In this document: positions 25,249-35,221 of the stretch, in pieces
How positions within the stretch are numbered: position 1 is the stretch's first letter
How the letters are laid out: each line of letters opens with the position of its first letter
Notes under the pieces: model-generated
Told to the model about the DNA's origin: nothing
Databases searched by the model: none
The model's input: only the letters and a program-made list of their open reading frames with translations
Origin: Candidatus Brocadia carolinensis
Lineage (GTDB): Bacteria > Planctomycetota > Brocadiia > Brocadiales > Brocadiaceae
Direction: 5' to 3'
DNA: 42,081 nucleotides
Assembly: GCA_002009475.1 (NCBI GenBank)
Contig: AYTS01000053.1
Location: 1-42,081 of the forward strand
Program-made: the position numbers and the translations under genes

Positions 25249-27157
25249 TTGACTCCATCACAGCAAAGCCCGGTTCTTCATACTAATGACATCAACGAAC
25301 AGCAGAAATCAAATATGGCTGATAGTGATCAGGATCTTAAAATGTATCAGGATAAACGGATATACTTCGAATGTATAAAGACGCCGGAAACGAGACGGTT
25401 GTTCCATGAAGGATTTTCTCAAAATACACCGGATGAAAAAACGACCGATACGTCTGTCTGTCCGTTACCGAGGAATGAAGCCAAAACCCTCGACCCTGGG
25501 ATAAATATTCTGGATCAACTTCGTTTGACTGGCGTTTGGACTGCAGGGCGGCCACTAAAGCTCCATCTCGGCTGTGGGGAGCAACACCTTGATGGGTATA
25601 TAAACATAGATTATCCACCTGACGAGCATGAGGTTATGCAGGTTAAAGCGGACGTTTATGCAAATGTGACTGAATTAGATTTTCCTGCCGGTTCAATTCA
25701 TGAGGTAAGACTACACCATGTCTTTGAGCACTTCAATCGCGTTACAGCCCTGACTATGCTGATTAAATGGCAGAATTGGCTGGAGATTGGCGGAAAACTC
25801 CATATTGAGACGCCCGATCTAATCGGAAGCGCGAAAACATTGCTGGGTGAATATTCCTGGAAGACAAAAATGGGAGTTGTTCGCCACATTGCCGGAGATC
25901 AGTCATCACGCTGGGCATATCATGTTGACCACTGGTTCCCTGAACGATTTGAACACACTTTAAGCAACCTTGGATTTAGAGTTGTCCAGACACAGGCAAC
26001 GTCCTGGCCACACGAACCTTTTTTATCAAACGTTACCGTGATTGCGGTAAAATCACAAAACGTCTCGTTGGCAGAACAGTTGAAATCTGCTGATGAATTG
26101 TTGTGGGAAAGCACGGTTGCCCCCACGGAACAACCAACCTATGAAGTATGGAAGCAGCAGATTCGCGCTCTCTTATCTGACAAATCCGAAATGGTATCAG
26201 CACGTCTGCCGCAGCATGTTGATCCTCAATTAGAACAGATCGCTCATGTCTTTCAACAATCCGGGCCAGAACAACCAATTCAGGAAATACACGACTTTAA
26301 CCAGAGAGAGCGTGACAGATGGGTTCGTATGAAGGCATCGACCATTCCAGTCGGTTCTCGTGTTTTGGATATCGGGGCGGGAACATGTCCCTACCGTTCG
26401 TTGTTTGCGCATTGTGATTATAAAACTCATGATTTCAAACGATACACGGGTGAGAAACTCGGTGGAACGACAGAATACGGCAAGATTGATTATGAATCGG
26501 ACATTTGCGCTATACCGGTAAATGATAACTCCTTTGACGTAATCGTCTGCACTGAAGTTCTGGAACATACTCCGGAACCAATCGAAGCACTCCGTGAAAT
26601 GTCTCGAATCTTAAAGGATGGAGGCAGGCTATTCCTAACCGCTCCGCTGGGTTCCGGACTGCATCAACTGCCGTATCACTATTATGGCGGGTATACACCG
26701 GAATGGTATAAACATTTTTGCAGCAAATTTGGTTTGTATGTTTCTGAGATATCGTCAAACGGAGGTTTTTTTTAAACTGCTCGCACAGGAAACTGCTCGT
26801 ATGGTATGGACATTGCCTCAACATCAGCATCTGCATGGAAATCATGTAGACTTTATTAAAACCCTCTTTGGTGAATGGATACCACGCTATTTATTTGAGC
26901 TGGAGAAAAAACACTGTATTGACCAATTCACTGTTGGTTATCACGTAGAAGCAATAAAAGTCAGGGATATAGATACTGTTCAAAAATTGATTGAAAACGA
27001 TATACAAAATGTAAATCTCTATATCGAAGCGGCTCGCTCACTGATGAATCATGGTAAGTTTTCAAATGCAAGAATGTACGCGGAAGATGCGCTTGAGTTA
27101 GACCATGACAATTCCATTCTGCTTGAAATGTATCAGCAATTGATGAGTAAACCATGA
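25249..27157 (+). CDS. Tandem SAM-methyltransferase protein, frameshifted at a T8 tract
   Basis: Two class I methyltransferase domains are visible. The first, near residue 104, has LKLHLGCGEQHLDGYINIDY and later EVRLHHVFEHF. The second, near residue 370, has VLDIGAGTCPYRSLF, then FDVIVCTEVLEHTPEPIEAL. The first frame stops at 26773-26775 in GGAGG followed by eight T (26766-26773). With seven T it would read GGFFKLLAQETARMVWTLPQ and run on to 27157, ending in a TPR-like segment (YIEAARSLMNHGKFSNARMY). Total would be about 635 residues. The start at TTG 25249 has AAAAAGG upstream. The next gene overlaps by ATGA. Probable role: methylating sugars of a glycan. Confidence 0.78.
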
Positions 27158-30100
27158 AAACAAAGTTATGCTATGTTGGAATGCAATATGATTACGGAGA
27201 TAAAACGAGAGGCTTTTCATATGAGCACCGGAATTTTTACTATCCACTCAAAAGCTATTGCGAAAAGCATGATTGGGATTTTATTCACTTCGATTTTATG
27301 GAGCGGGGACTAACTGATGGTCTGGACGTAATGACGCAGGGGCTCTATGAATTGGCAAAAAAAGAAAGGCCAGCTATTCTATTTGCAGTATTATTTGATT
27401 TTCACCGTGACCCTCGATATGAAGTGTTTAAGCACATAGCATCATTAGGCACGACAACCGTTCATTGGTTTTGTGATGATCACTGGCGGTTTGAAAAGTA
27501 TAGCTCTGTGGTTGCACCTCATTTTGATTTTGTTTGCACGACGGCAAATAGTGCCCTCCAGAAATACAAAAACCTGGGTATATCTCACAAGGTCATAAAA
27601 ACACAATGGGCGTGTAATCACAAATTGTACGTCCCGTACGATGTCAACAAAGATTTGGACATTACTTTCGTAGGGCAACCTCATGGTAATCGGGTCGAAG
27701 TCTTAGCAACGTTAGGTCAAAATGGACTCAAGTTAGAGGTCTTCGGCTTTGGGTGGGAAAACCGGCCACGCATACCATTTCATCAAATGGTGAGGGTATT
27801 TTCGCGAAGTCAAATTAATCTCAGTTTATCAAATTCATCAACATTGGTTGGACAGCAGATTAAGGGAAGAAATTTCGAGATTCCGGGAACAAGAAGTTTT
27901 CAATTATCCAGTAATGCAGATAATCTAACCGAGTACTACGAAGAGGGAAAAGAGATCGTAATATTCAATTCAGTGGATGAATTAGCAGAGAAGGCTAAAT
28001 ACTACCTTAATCATGAAGATGAAAGAAATGAGATAGCAATTAACGGATATAAGCGAACCATGGCTGAACATACATGGCAACATCGTTTTGATGGAATATT
28101 TAATTCTATAGCTTCAGGGCAGAATAACCCGAAAGTTGCCGGGAAAAGTGTTTCTGGTTTGAATAGGCGTGAGAAACAGATGGATGCATTACAGGTTTCT
28201 GAGCCACTGGTATCAGTAATAATTCCCTGTTACAATCAGGCGAACTATTTGCCAGATGCAGTTGAAAGCGTGGTTCGTCAAGTCTATAGGAAATGGGAGT
28301 GCATTATTGTTAATGATGGAAGCCCCGATAATACGACCTGCATTGCTGAATCGTTGATTCAGAAATACCCCGACAAACAAATCCGGCTCATTCAGCAGGT
28401 GAACCAGGGGTTGTCCTGTGCGAGGAACTCTGGAATAAAGGCATCAAGAGGAGAATATATCCTTCCCCTTGATGCGGACGATCTCATTCATCCGGAAATG
28501 TTACAAAAGACTGTTTTGTTGTTAGAATCTCATCCTGAGATAGCTATTGCCTATACTGATGTGAAGCACTTTGGCGGTACGGAAAGAATTGTGTGTGCAC
28601 GAGAATACGATTTTAAGCAATTATGCTTGCAAAATCATCTCAGTTATTGCGCTCTGTACCGGCGTAAGGCATGGGAGGCTGCAGGGGGGTATAATATCAA
28701 CATGACGTGGGGTTATGAGGACTGGGATTTCTGGATATCCTGCGGAGAAACAGGGCATTACGGGAAGAGAATTCCTGAACTGTTGTTTCTGTACCGCATT
28801 AAAGAGGGTAGTATGTATACAAAGGCGCTTGAGCATCATCGTGAGTTATTGGCTCAAATTGTTGTCAATCATCCAAACCTTTATGACCAAAAATCTCTTT
28901 CAGAAGCAAAAAAATTATTAGCTCAAGATGGTACAGATACGTTAAAAACCACTCCTCTTGTTTCTGTTATAGTGCCAACGTATAACAGGCCTGATACCCT
29001 GAAAAATACCCTGGAAAGTATTGCATCACAGACGTACAAACCTATCGAAGTCGTAGTGGTGAACGATGCCGGAGAAGATGTATCAACGATTGCCGATCTT
29101 TTCCAGGATCGATTAGGTGTTAAATATCTTGTTCATCCAGAGAATAAAGGGCTTGCGGCAGCTAGAAATACAGCCATCAGACATGCGTCGGGTGAATATA
29201 TTGCCTACCTCGATGATGATGACCTCTTTTACCGGGATCATATAGAAACCCTGGTAACGTATCTGGAAAAGAACGATAATAAAGTCGCCTATACCGATGC
29301 ATACCGTGTATGTCAGGAAAAAGAAGATGGAAGATATGTCGTAAAGCAAAAAGACGTCCCTTATTCCTTTGATTTCGATTCCGACCTCATTTTGGCACAG
29401 AACCTCTTCCCGGTCCTCTGCGTTATGCATAAAAAATCATGTCTGGATGAGGTGGGACTATTTGATGAATCACTTACCACCCATGAAGATTGGGATTTAT
29501 GGATCCGCATGTCCAGAAAATACCATTTTGTGCATATAAGAAAGATTACCTGTGAATTTGCATGGAGGACAGATAGCACCAGTATGTCGGGTGTCAGGCA
29601 AGCTGATTTTCTAAGGACATTGGGCATTATTTATGAAAGATACCGCAAATATACACACGGCAAGCAGCGTATCTTAGATTTACAAACTGCATGGATTAGA
29701 CATCTTCAAAAGGTTTCTATCATCATACCTGTATTTAACAAAGTTGAATTCACAAAGAAGTGTTGTGAAGCTTTAGTCAAAAATACACCACAAGGATTAT
29801 ACGAACTTATTATTGTCGACAACGCCTCAACGGACGGTACCGGTGATTTTCTGAAGGGTTTGAAGGATGATGTTAAAGTAATCACCAATGAAAAAAACCT
29901 TGGATTTTCCAGCGCATGTAATCAGGGGGCACAGTTGGCTTCCACGAATTATCTCCTGTTTTTAAATAATGATACTGAACCGATGAATGGGTGGTTGGAA
30001 CCGCTCGTGAATATTCTTACCCATGATCATTCAGTAGGGGCAGTAGGCGGTAAACTCTTGTTTCCAGATGGCACCATTCAGCATGCCGGGGTGGTCATTG

Positions 30101-31758
30101 TCGATGATAAAAAATTGCCAGATCCTCTGGTTGCGAGACATATTTATTATGGAGAATCTGGTGACACTGCTGAAGCGAACCAATTGCGCCAATATCAGGC
30201 ATTGACCGCCGCCTGTTTATTAATACGGAAATCCGTATTTCATGAGGTAGGGGGGTTCGATGAAGCTTATTGGAACGGATACGAAGACGTCGATTTGTGT
30301 TTTAAACTTCAAGCGAAGAATTGGAAACTCGTTTATCAGCCTGAAAGTGGTCTCGTCCACCATGAATCAAAGAGTGGCCCGGAACGTTTTTCTAAAGTAT
30401 CAGAAAATATTCGACGATTGCACAGCAAGTGGATAGACAAAGTGAAACCGGACGTTATTATAAAGAAGGACGGCTCAATGGTAATTACGGAACATAATAA
30501 AATGCAGCGTTATCACCTGCCTAATGCGATAACTACCGGATCGTTGCAAAAACTCGTCTCTATCATTATCCTTACGTGCAATGCCATTGCCTACACCAAA
30601 AAGTGTGTCAATTCAATACTGAATCACACAGGATATCGGCATGAAATAGTCTTTGTGGACAATGCCTCATCAGACGGTACCGTCGAATACCTGCGCAAGC
30701 TGACCAAAGAACATTCAAACTATAAGCTTGTCGAAAATCATGAAAACAGGGGCTTTGCAGCCGGGAATAATCAGGGCGTAGCCATGGCTAGTGGTGAGTT
30801 TGTTCTGCTCCTGAATAATGATGTGCTGGTTTCTGCCGGTTGGCTGGAAGGCCTTGTGGAAAGCCTCGAAAGGGATGAAAAAATTGGCATGGTAGGGCCA
30901 ATAACAAACTCTATCAGTGGCAGACAGATGGTAAGGGCAGTTCCCTATACCGAAGAAAATGGATTTCATGTTTTTGCACAAAAGATAAGAAAGGCATACC
31001 CTGGTAGGTTAACCCCACGATACCGCATTGCAGGTTTTGCAGTGTTGATGAGAAAAGTGCTTTATGATGAGGTTGGCGGGCTTGATGAATCCTTTGGCAC
31101 AGGAAATTATGAAGACGATGACTTATGTCTGAAGGTACGCGGAAAGGGTTATGCCATCATGGTGGATGAGAGTGTATTTGTCCATCATTACAGAAGCATG
31201 ACCTTTCTTGAGAACAAAATTGATTATCGGGATAGTATATTGGTTAATGAGACGCGATTTCGGGAAAAATGGCCTGCTGTCAATTATGAAGAGTTGCTTG
31301 AATTGCATAAGAGTTTAGTTGATCAGAATGCTTCCCTGCTGACGCAGGGTCAGCAGGCTTTGGATTTGGGCAACACAAATGAAGCTATGGTAGTATATTC
31401 GGAAATACTCAGCTCAAACCCTATTGACGAACATGCCTTATACGGGATGGGATGTGCATCTCAAATGGATGGGAGGACGGTCGAAGCTATTGATGCATAC
31501 AAAAAGGCATTAAAAATTAATCCAAACTTCTTTGATGCATATTACCGTCTTGCATTGACATACGAAAGCATGAATCAAACAGACATTGCCATTTCTACGC
31601 TGAAAAAAGCATCCGAATTAAATAACATGGACGCCTCGGTATATAATAACTTAGGGGTTTTATATTTCAAAATAAAAAAACCACACCAGTGCCAGAAATT
31701 GTTTTGTAAGGGCATTAGCAATAGATATAAATTACAGAGAAGCACTACAAAATCTTAA
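27154..31758 (+). CDS. Giant multidomain glycosyltransferase: CgeB-like GT plus four GT2 domains and TPRs
   Basis: The protein has 1534 residues. Residues 1-315 resemble CgeB/DUF3880-type glycosyltransferases (KTQWACNHKLY, then DITFVGQPHGNRVEVLATLG, GRNFEIPGTRSFQL). Four GT2 (GT-A) domains follow, starting near 352 (VSVIIPCYNQ, LDADDL), 603 (VSVIVPTYNR, LDDDDL), 853 (VSIIIPVFNK, LNNDTE) and 1134 (VSIIILTCNA, LNNDVL). TPRs cover about 1394-1520. The last TPR is frameshifted near 31695: a +1 shift changes KKPHQCQK to KKPHQARNCF, and the proper helix RALAIDINYREALQNLKK would end at 31771. It overlaps the methyltransferase gene by 4 nt. Such chains of GT2 domains assemble a multi-sugar glycan on one polypeptide. 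Target (flagellin or S-layer) is inferred. Confidence 0.85.
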   Translation: MKTKLCYVGMQYDYGDKTRGFSYEHRNFYYPLKSYCEKHDWDFIHFDFMERGLTDGLDVMTQGLYELAKKERPAILFAVLFDFHRDPRYEVFKHIASLGTTTVHWFCDDHWRFEKYSSVVAPHFDFVCTTANSALQKYKNLGISHKVIKTQWACNHKLYVPYDVNKDLDITFVGQPHGNRVEVLATLGQNGLKLEVFGFGWENRPRIPFHQMVRVFSRSQINLSLSNSSTLVGQQIKGRNFEIPGTRSFQLSSNADNLTEYYEEGKEIVIFNSVDELAEKAKYYLNHEDERNEIAINGYKRTMAEHTWQHRFDGIFNSIASGQNNPKVAGKSVSGLNRREKQMDALQVSEPLVSVIIPCYNQANYLPDAVESVVRQVYRKWECIIVNDGSPDNTTCIAESLIQKYPDKQIRLIQQVNQGLSCARNSGIKASRGEYILPLDADDLIHPEMLQKTVLLLESHPEIAIAYTDVKHFGGTERIVCAREYDFKQLCLQNHLSYCALYRRKAWEAAGGYNINMTWGYEDWDFWISCGETGHYGKRIPELLFLYRIKEGSMYTKALEHHRELLAQIVVNHPNLYDQKSLSEAKKLLAQDGTDTLKTTPLVSVIVPTYNRPDTLKNTLESIASQTYKPIEVVVVNDAGEDVSTIADLFQDRLGVKYLVHPENKGLAAARNTAIRHASGEYIAYLDDDDLFYRDHIETLVTYLEKNDNKVAYTDAYRVCQEKEDGRYVVKQKDVPYSFDFDSDLILAQNLFPVLCVMHKKSCLDEVGLFDESLTTHEDWDLWIRMSRKYHFVHIRKITCEFAWRTDSTSMSGVRQADFLRTLGIIYERYRKYTHGKQRILDLQTAWIRHLQKVSIIIPVFNKVEFTKKCCEALVKNTPQGLYELIIVDNASTDGTGDFLKGLKDDVKVITNEKNLGFSSACNQGAQLASTNYLLFLNNDTEPMNGWLEPLVNILTHDHSVGAVGGKLLFPDGTIQHAGVVIVDDKKLPDPLVARHIYYGESGDTAEANQLRQYQALTAACLLIRKSVFHEVGGFDEAYWNGYEDVDLCFKLQAKNWKLVYQPESGLVHHESKSGPERFSKVSENIRRLHSKWIDKVKPDVIIKKDGSMVITEHNKMQRYHLPNAITTGSLQKLVSIIILTCNAIAYTKKCVNSILNHTGYRHEIVFVDNASSDGTVEYLRKLTKEHSNYKLVENHENRGFAAGNNQGVAMASGEFVLLLNNDVLVSAGWLEGLVESLERDEKIGMVGPITNSISGRQMVRAVPYTEENGFHVFAQKIRKAYPGRLTPRYRIAGFAVLMRKVLYDEVGGLDESFGTGNYEDDDLCLKVRGKGYAIMVDESVFVHHYRSMTFLENKIDYRDSILVNETRFREKWPAVNYEELLELHKSLVDQNASLLTQGQQALDLGNTNEAMVVYSEILSSNPIDEHALYGMGCASQMDGRTVEAIDAYKKALKINPNFFDAYYRLALTYESMNQTDIAISTLKKASELNNMDASVYNNLGVLYFKIKKPHQCQKLFCKGISNRYKLQRSTTKS

Positions 31759-31817
31759 AAAGGTATCATAGTTATCACTTGGATGTCAGTATTTTTGCGC
31801 TATCCAGAATGTATTAT

Positions 31818-32039
31818 AGTATCACCATGTAAAAGCTTCATTTTTTTATAAGTTTTTTCACAACCCTATTTATCCCTCATCAAGAGGTACAGATTGTTTG
31901 TGGGAGAAAGATTGCTTCGCTTCGCTCGCAATGGCAACGCACCATATGTCATCAAAACATAGCCTGTGTCATTGCGAGGGTCTTTTCCGAAGCAATCTCC
32001 TGCTTTCACAACGGAGAATTGGGTGCGGCTTTGCTGCGC
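31818..32039. mobile_element. MITE-like element, copy 2
   Basis: It starts AGTATCACCATGTAAAAGC behind TAT (31815-31817) and ends GGTGCGGCTTTGCTGCGC. The interior CAACCCTATTTATCCCTCAT, then CAAGAGGTACAG, matches the copies at 5443 and 36301, as does the inverted GATTGCTTCG/CGAAGCAATC pair. The right flank is not TAT, so the end has decayed or been rearranged. It lies just downstream of the giant glycosyltransferase gene. Confidence 0.75.
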
Positions 32040-32203
32040 AAGGTTATTACTTGACTTTTTCACTGAAATTGACTATAAAAATACCGATTAATTTCTTTCC
32101 GAAAGGCACAATATGTTATTGGGAGGGCATTGATATAAATCGCATAAAGCATGACGATTTTGGGTTTTGGAGTAAACTCAATAAGCACGTATAGTCGTTA
32201 TTA

Positions 32204-32346
32204 CAAGACGGTAAACCCTGTGAGATGGGCAGGGCGTAAAGTAAAGGGCCATTAGCTTACAGGGAAGTATGGATAGGCAAAGGATAGCCTTGCTGACGAA
32301 GATGAGTACGATGTAACCATTTTTGCAGTAAGGCTTTTTTTATTTT
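32204..32346 (+). ncRNA. Candidate c-di-GMP-I (GEMM) riboswitch with intrinsic terminator, + strand
   Basis: GACGGTAAACCCTGTGAGAT, then GGGCAGGGCGTAAAG, matches the GEMM core (GGYAAACC, GNRA-like loop, GGNCGYAAAG). AGCCTTGCTG (32286-32295) closes the aptamer and is complementary to CAGTAAGGCT (32326-32335), which is followed by T7: an intrinsic terminator that competes with the aptamer's 3' strand. It shares the linker TAACCATTTTT with the clearer copy at 40.9 kb. Several core positions deviate, so it may be a variant or weakened aptamer. The next gene on this strand starts only at 33007. Confidence 0.65.
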
Positions 32347-33006
32347 CAAGCGTATTGGCTTGCCCAAAAAACATAAGGGTCTTGACATGTCCTGCGTGTA
32401 CGAAGGACGAAGTTTTCCCGTCATACTAAGGACTAAAATAAGATTATGAAAAAAGACTGTAAGATTGTTAAATCTCCTTAGTTTGTTCTAGTAATTAATA
32501 AAACATATTTTGGCATTTTGAATAAAAATAATTTATTCATAGTGAACAATGGGTCTTGGTAATTGTTTGTGTTGTTTCTTTAATTGACATATATCCTATT
32601 TTCTGTCAACAGAAATTTGTTGACTCGACTATTTTTTCAAATTGCAATTCTTACATGAATAGTTTTCTTGAAATACGTTAAATAGGGGCAAGAGGAATGG
32701 TTGTTGGATATGCCCCGCTTCAACATATTTACTAAACAACGGCTGCAAAAAAAACATATAGGAGCAATAGCCTGACCGCAATACTTTCTCTTGATATTTA
32801 AAGCAGTTATTAAAAAAAGTTACGGTAATGATAAGCGATAAAGTTGTTGCATATCAAGTTAATGCAACTATGAAACCCTTGGAAAATCAAAGCTTAATGG
32901 CTAGTTATCCACTTGTCATGAGTTTGGCTTATTGTGTTTAAGATCAGAAAGGTTTACTTTCTGTTATTGCAAGATCAATATAATCGCATTTGTGCAGAAA
33001 GAGGAG
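32347..33006. other. Gene-free 660-bp stretch between riboswitch and NapH-like gene
   Basis: AT-rich sequence with no credible gene. The longest short frame (ATG at about 32446) encodes 11 codons with no ribosome site. TTGACAT (32584) and TTGACTC (32621) resemble -35 boxes, but no convincing -10 pairs with them. Either the riboswitch leader is unusually long, or it once served a gene now lost. Confidence 0.5.
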
Positions 33007-34209
33007 ATGTCTGTGAAAAGAGGACTATTTCAAGATCGCAGGATATTGTCTCTCATTGGAGTTCACCTCTATATCCTGGTTCACTTTTTGCTTTGGTATG
33101 TCTTCGGAGTGAAAATATGGGGTAAGACGGCGATGATGGGTGTACCATCGCTCATGGCAGGTCATTTAAATATTGCGGCAATAATGGTGATCGTTATCAT
33201 ATTTTCCGTCCTGTTATACGGAAGGGCTTTCTGCGGGTGGGCCTGTCATTTGCGTGGAGCCATTGAGTTTTCGGATTGGGTGATGCGAAAATTGAAGATT
33301 TCCGGATATCAAAAGATACGGGAAAATAATATCCTTTTCAACACCAGCTTTCGCTGGGTATTTCGGGGTATTGTTTTTTTAATCCTCCTGCTACCCGTTA
33401 TCGCTTATTGGATTCGTCGTGAATATGACTTCTATTTTAATTTACAATCGCCCACTCCCTTAACAGATTTGCCGGGCAATAATAACCTTCTTTTTGCGAC
33501 AAATGCACCTATTAATATGCAACTTGCTACAAATGGTTTGACCATGCTTGACATTATAATTCCTTTTACAGCGGGGATTTTTATAATATTTGTCATGACG
33601 TTTGTTTTCAACTATTTTTATGGTCAGGGGGCATTTTGTAGAATTATGTGTCCGTATGCGGTACTGCTGACTCCGTTCATGAATTTAAGTCCCCGGCAGA
33701 AGAAGATAACCCGGATATCGAATTGCACCGGTTGCAGGGCGTGCTCAAAGAATTGTCCCCAGGGTATTGATGTTAGCCGGGAAATTTATCACTATAATGG
33801 CAAAGTGATTAACCGTGAATGCATTAAATGTCATTACTGCATTGATGCATGCTCCTATCAAACTTTAGCTGATTCAGGACAAAAGGCTTCTTCGCAGACA
33901 AAACCTATCAGTATGTATGAAAAGACTCCCTGGTTAAATTCACGCCGTCATTTGCAGGTTGTTGAGCCTTTACCTCCTGTTTATGATGTTATCTCAATTA
34001 TAGTTGCTATTGTATGTGGAACTATTACATCCCGATTAGGAGGTTTTTGGTTTTATGTAGGGGCCATTGTGGGGTTTATTGTTTTTAGAAAGCTTATGAG
34101 TTTCTGTTTATCTGAAGATGATAAATCGAGTTTGAACGAAAACCAGCTGAAGACTGATAAAACAAAGAGAAGAAGGCAAAAGGAGCCGGAAGAAGTGTTG
34201 AATGTCTGA
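33007..34209 (+). CDS. NapH/CcoG-like membrane polyferredoxin
   Basis: The protein has about 400 residues. Hydrophobic segments lie near residues 14-35, 50-75, 115-140 and 190-215, with two more at 340-380. GRAFCGWACHLRG and GQGAFCRIMCPYAVLLTPF are the paired cysteine motifs of NapH/NosR/CcoG proteins, although the first has His where CP is usual. Two 4Fe-4S sites follow: CTGCRACSKNCPQG and CIKCHYCIDAC. Such proteins pass electrons between quinol and periplasmic or assembly partners. The start is uncertain: AGGAG (33002-33006) touches ATG 33007, while GTG 33013 has ideal 6-nt spacing. The tail is highly charged (KTKRRRQKEPEE). Confidence 0.8.
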   Translation: MSVKRGLFQDRRILSLIGVHLYILVHFLLWYVFGVKIWGKTAMMGVPSLMAGHLNIAAIMVIVIIFSVLLYGRAFCGWACHLRGAIEFSDWVMRKLKISGYQKIRENNILFNTSFRWVFRGIVFLILLLPVIAYWIRREYDFYFNLQSPTPLTDLPGNNNLLFATNAPINMQLATNGLTMLDIIIPFTAGIFIIFVMTFVFNYFYGQGAFCRIMCPYAVLLTPFMNLSPRQKKITRISNCTGCRACSKNCPQGIDVSREIYHYNGKVINRECIKCHYCIDACSYQTLADSGQKASSQTKPISMYEKTPWLNSRRHLQVVEPLPPVYDVISIIVAIVCGTITSRLGGFWFYVGAIVGFIVFRKLMSFCLSEDDKSSLNENQLKTDKTKRRRQKEPEEVLNV

Positions 34210-34446
34210 AGCTGGAGTGGTAAAAGTATGTCGGAAAATGAGGGAAAATACCTTGCCTTTGACAAAAGTCTGGCACCAAATGGCGAGGTAAGATTGTTGC
34301 AAGCCAAAAACTATCCCATTACTTTTTAAAAAAATGCGTTTTCGTTCAAACACTAAATCGTAGAGTGTTATAACCGTTCGGAATAAGATGTAGTAATTTC
34401 TGTCCTCCCATTTTAAGATTTGTAAGGTATGCCTTTTTCTCGATAC

Positions 34447-35217
34447 TTACGATACGATACCTTTCCAGTCCCATCCCTCAATTTTTTTATGGAAATGATT
34501 GTCTGTCAGGTCATAGCGGAGGGGTGTAATTGAGATATATCCCTCGTTGATGGCATTAATGTCCGTGCCTTCCTCGCGGTGAACAGATTTATTCGTACCT
34601 ATGAGCCAATAATAGGTCTTTCCATTTGGATCTACACGCCTTTCAAAGGTTTCTTTGAAATCATGAGCAAACTGTCGCGTTATCTTGATTCCTTTGATCT
34701 GATCAGGGGGAAGGGAGGGGATATTTATGTTGAGCAATGACCCGGCAGGGAGCTTATGCGTTATAATGCGTTCTATGACGCCCCTGGCAACTCTTGCTGC
34801 GCTCTGAACATCGGTGTATTGATCTGAAATTTCAAATGAAACGGCAATAGAGGGAAAACCCATAATAGATGCTTCTACCGCAGCCGCTACCGTTCCGGAA
34901 TACAGGATATGGATTCCCACATTGGAACCCATATTGATGCCGGAGATAACGACATCAGGTTTCTTTTCCATGACCTCATAAATGGCCAGTTTCACACAAT
35001 CTGCAGGTGATCCGTTTACCCCATAGCCAATACGTTCATTATTTACCTGTACCTCCCGGATACGCAGTGGATGACTAAAGGTTATAGAATGGCCCACGCC
35101 GCTTTGTTCAACGTCGGGAGCCACTACAGTAACTAGTCCAAGATCCTGAATCATATGCTTTAGTGCGGCGATTCCCGGAGCATAGATGCCGTCATCGTTC
35201 GTCAGCAATATCTGCAT
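34447..35217 (-). CDS. surE: 5'/3'-nucleotidase SurE
   Basis: The product is 256 residues, the usual length. MQILLTNDDGIYAPGIAALK carries the metal-binding DD. VVAPDVEQSGVGHSITF, then NGSPADCVKLAIYEVM, and SGINMGSNVGIHILYSGTVA are SurE motifs. NVG replaces the frequent NLG. It is a metal-dependent phosphatase acting on nucleoside monophosphates, often with stress genes. It starts 4 nt after the stop of the upstream GT2 gene (35222), so both are one minus-strand operon, convergent with the NapH-like gene. Confidence 0.95.
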   Translation of the reverse strand: MQILLTNDDGIYAPGIAALKHMIQDLGLVTVVAPDVEQSGVGHSITFSHPLRIREVQVNNERIGYGVNGSPADCVKLAIYEVMEKKPDVVISGINMGSNVGIHILYSGTVAAAVEASIMGFPSIAVSFEISDQYTDVQSAARVARGVIERIITHKLPAGSLLNINIPSLPPDQIKGIKITRQFAHDFKETFERRVDPNGKTYYWLIGTNKSVHREEGTDINAINEGYISITPLRYDLTDNHFHKKIEGWDWKGIVS

Positions 35218-35221
35218 ATGT

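Noticed and set aside
32446..32481. Short frame MKKDCKIVKSP in the gap before the NapH-like gene
   Set aside because: Only 11 codons, no ribosome site, AT-rich context; not supportable as a gene.
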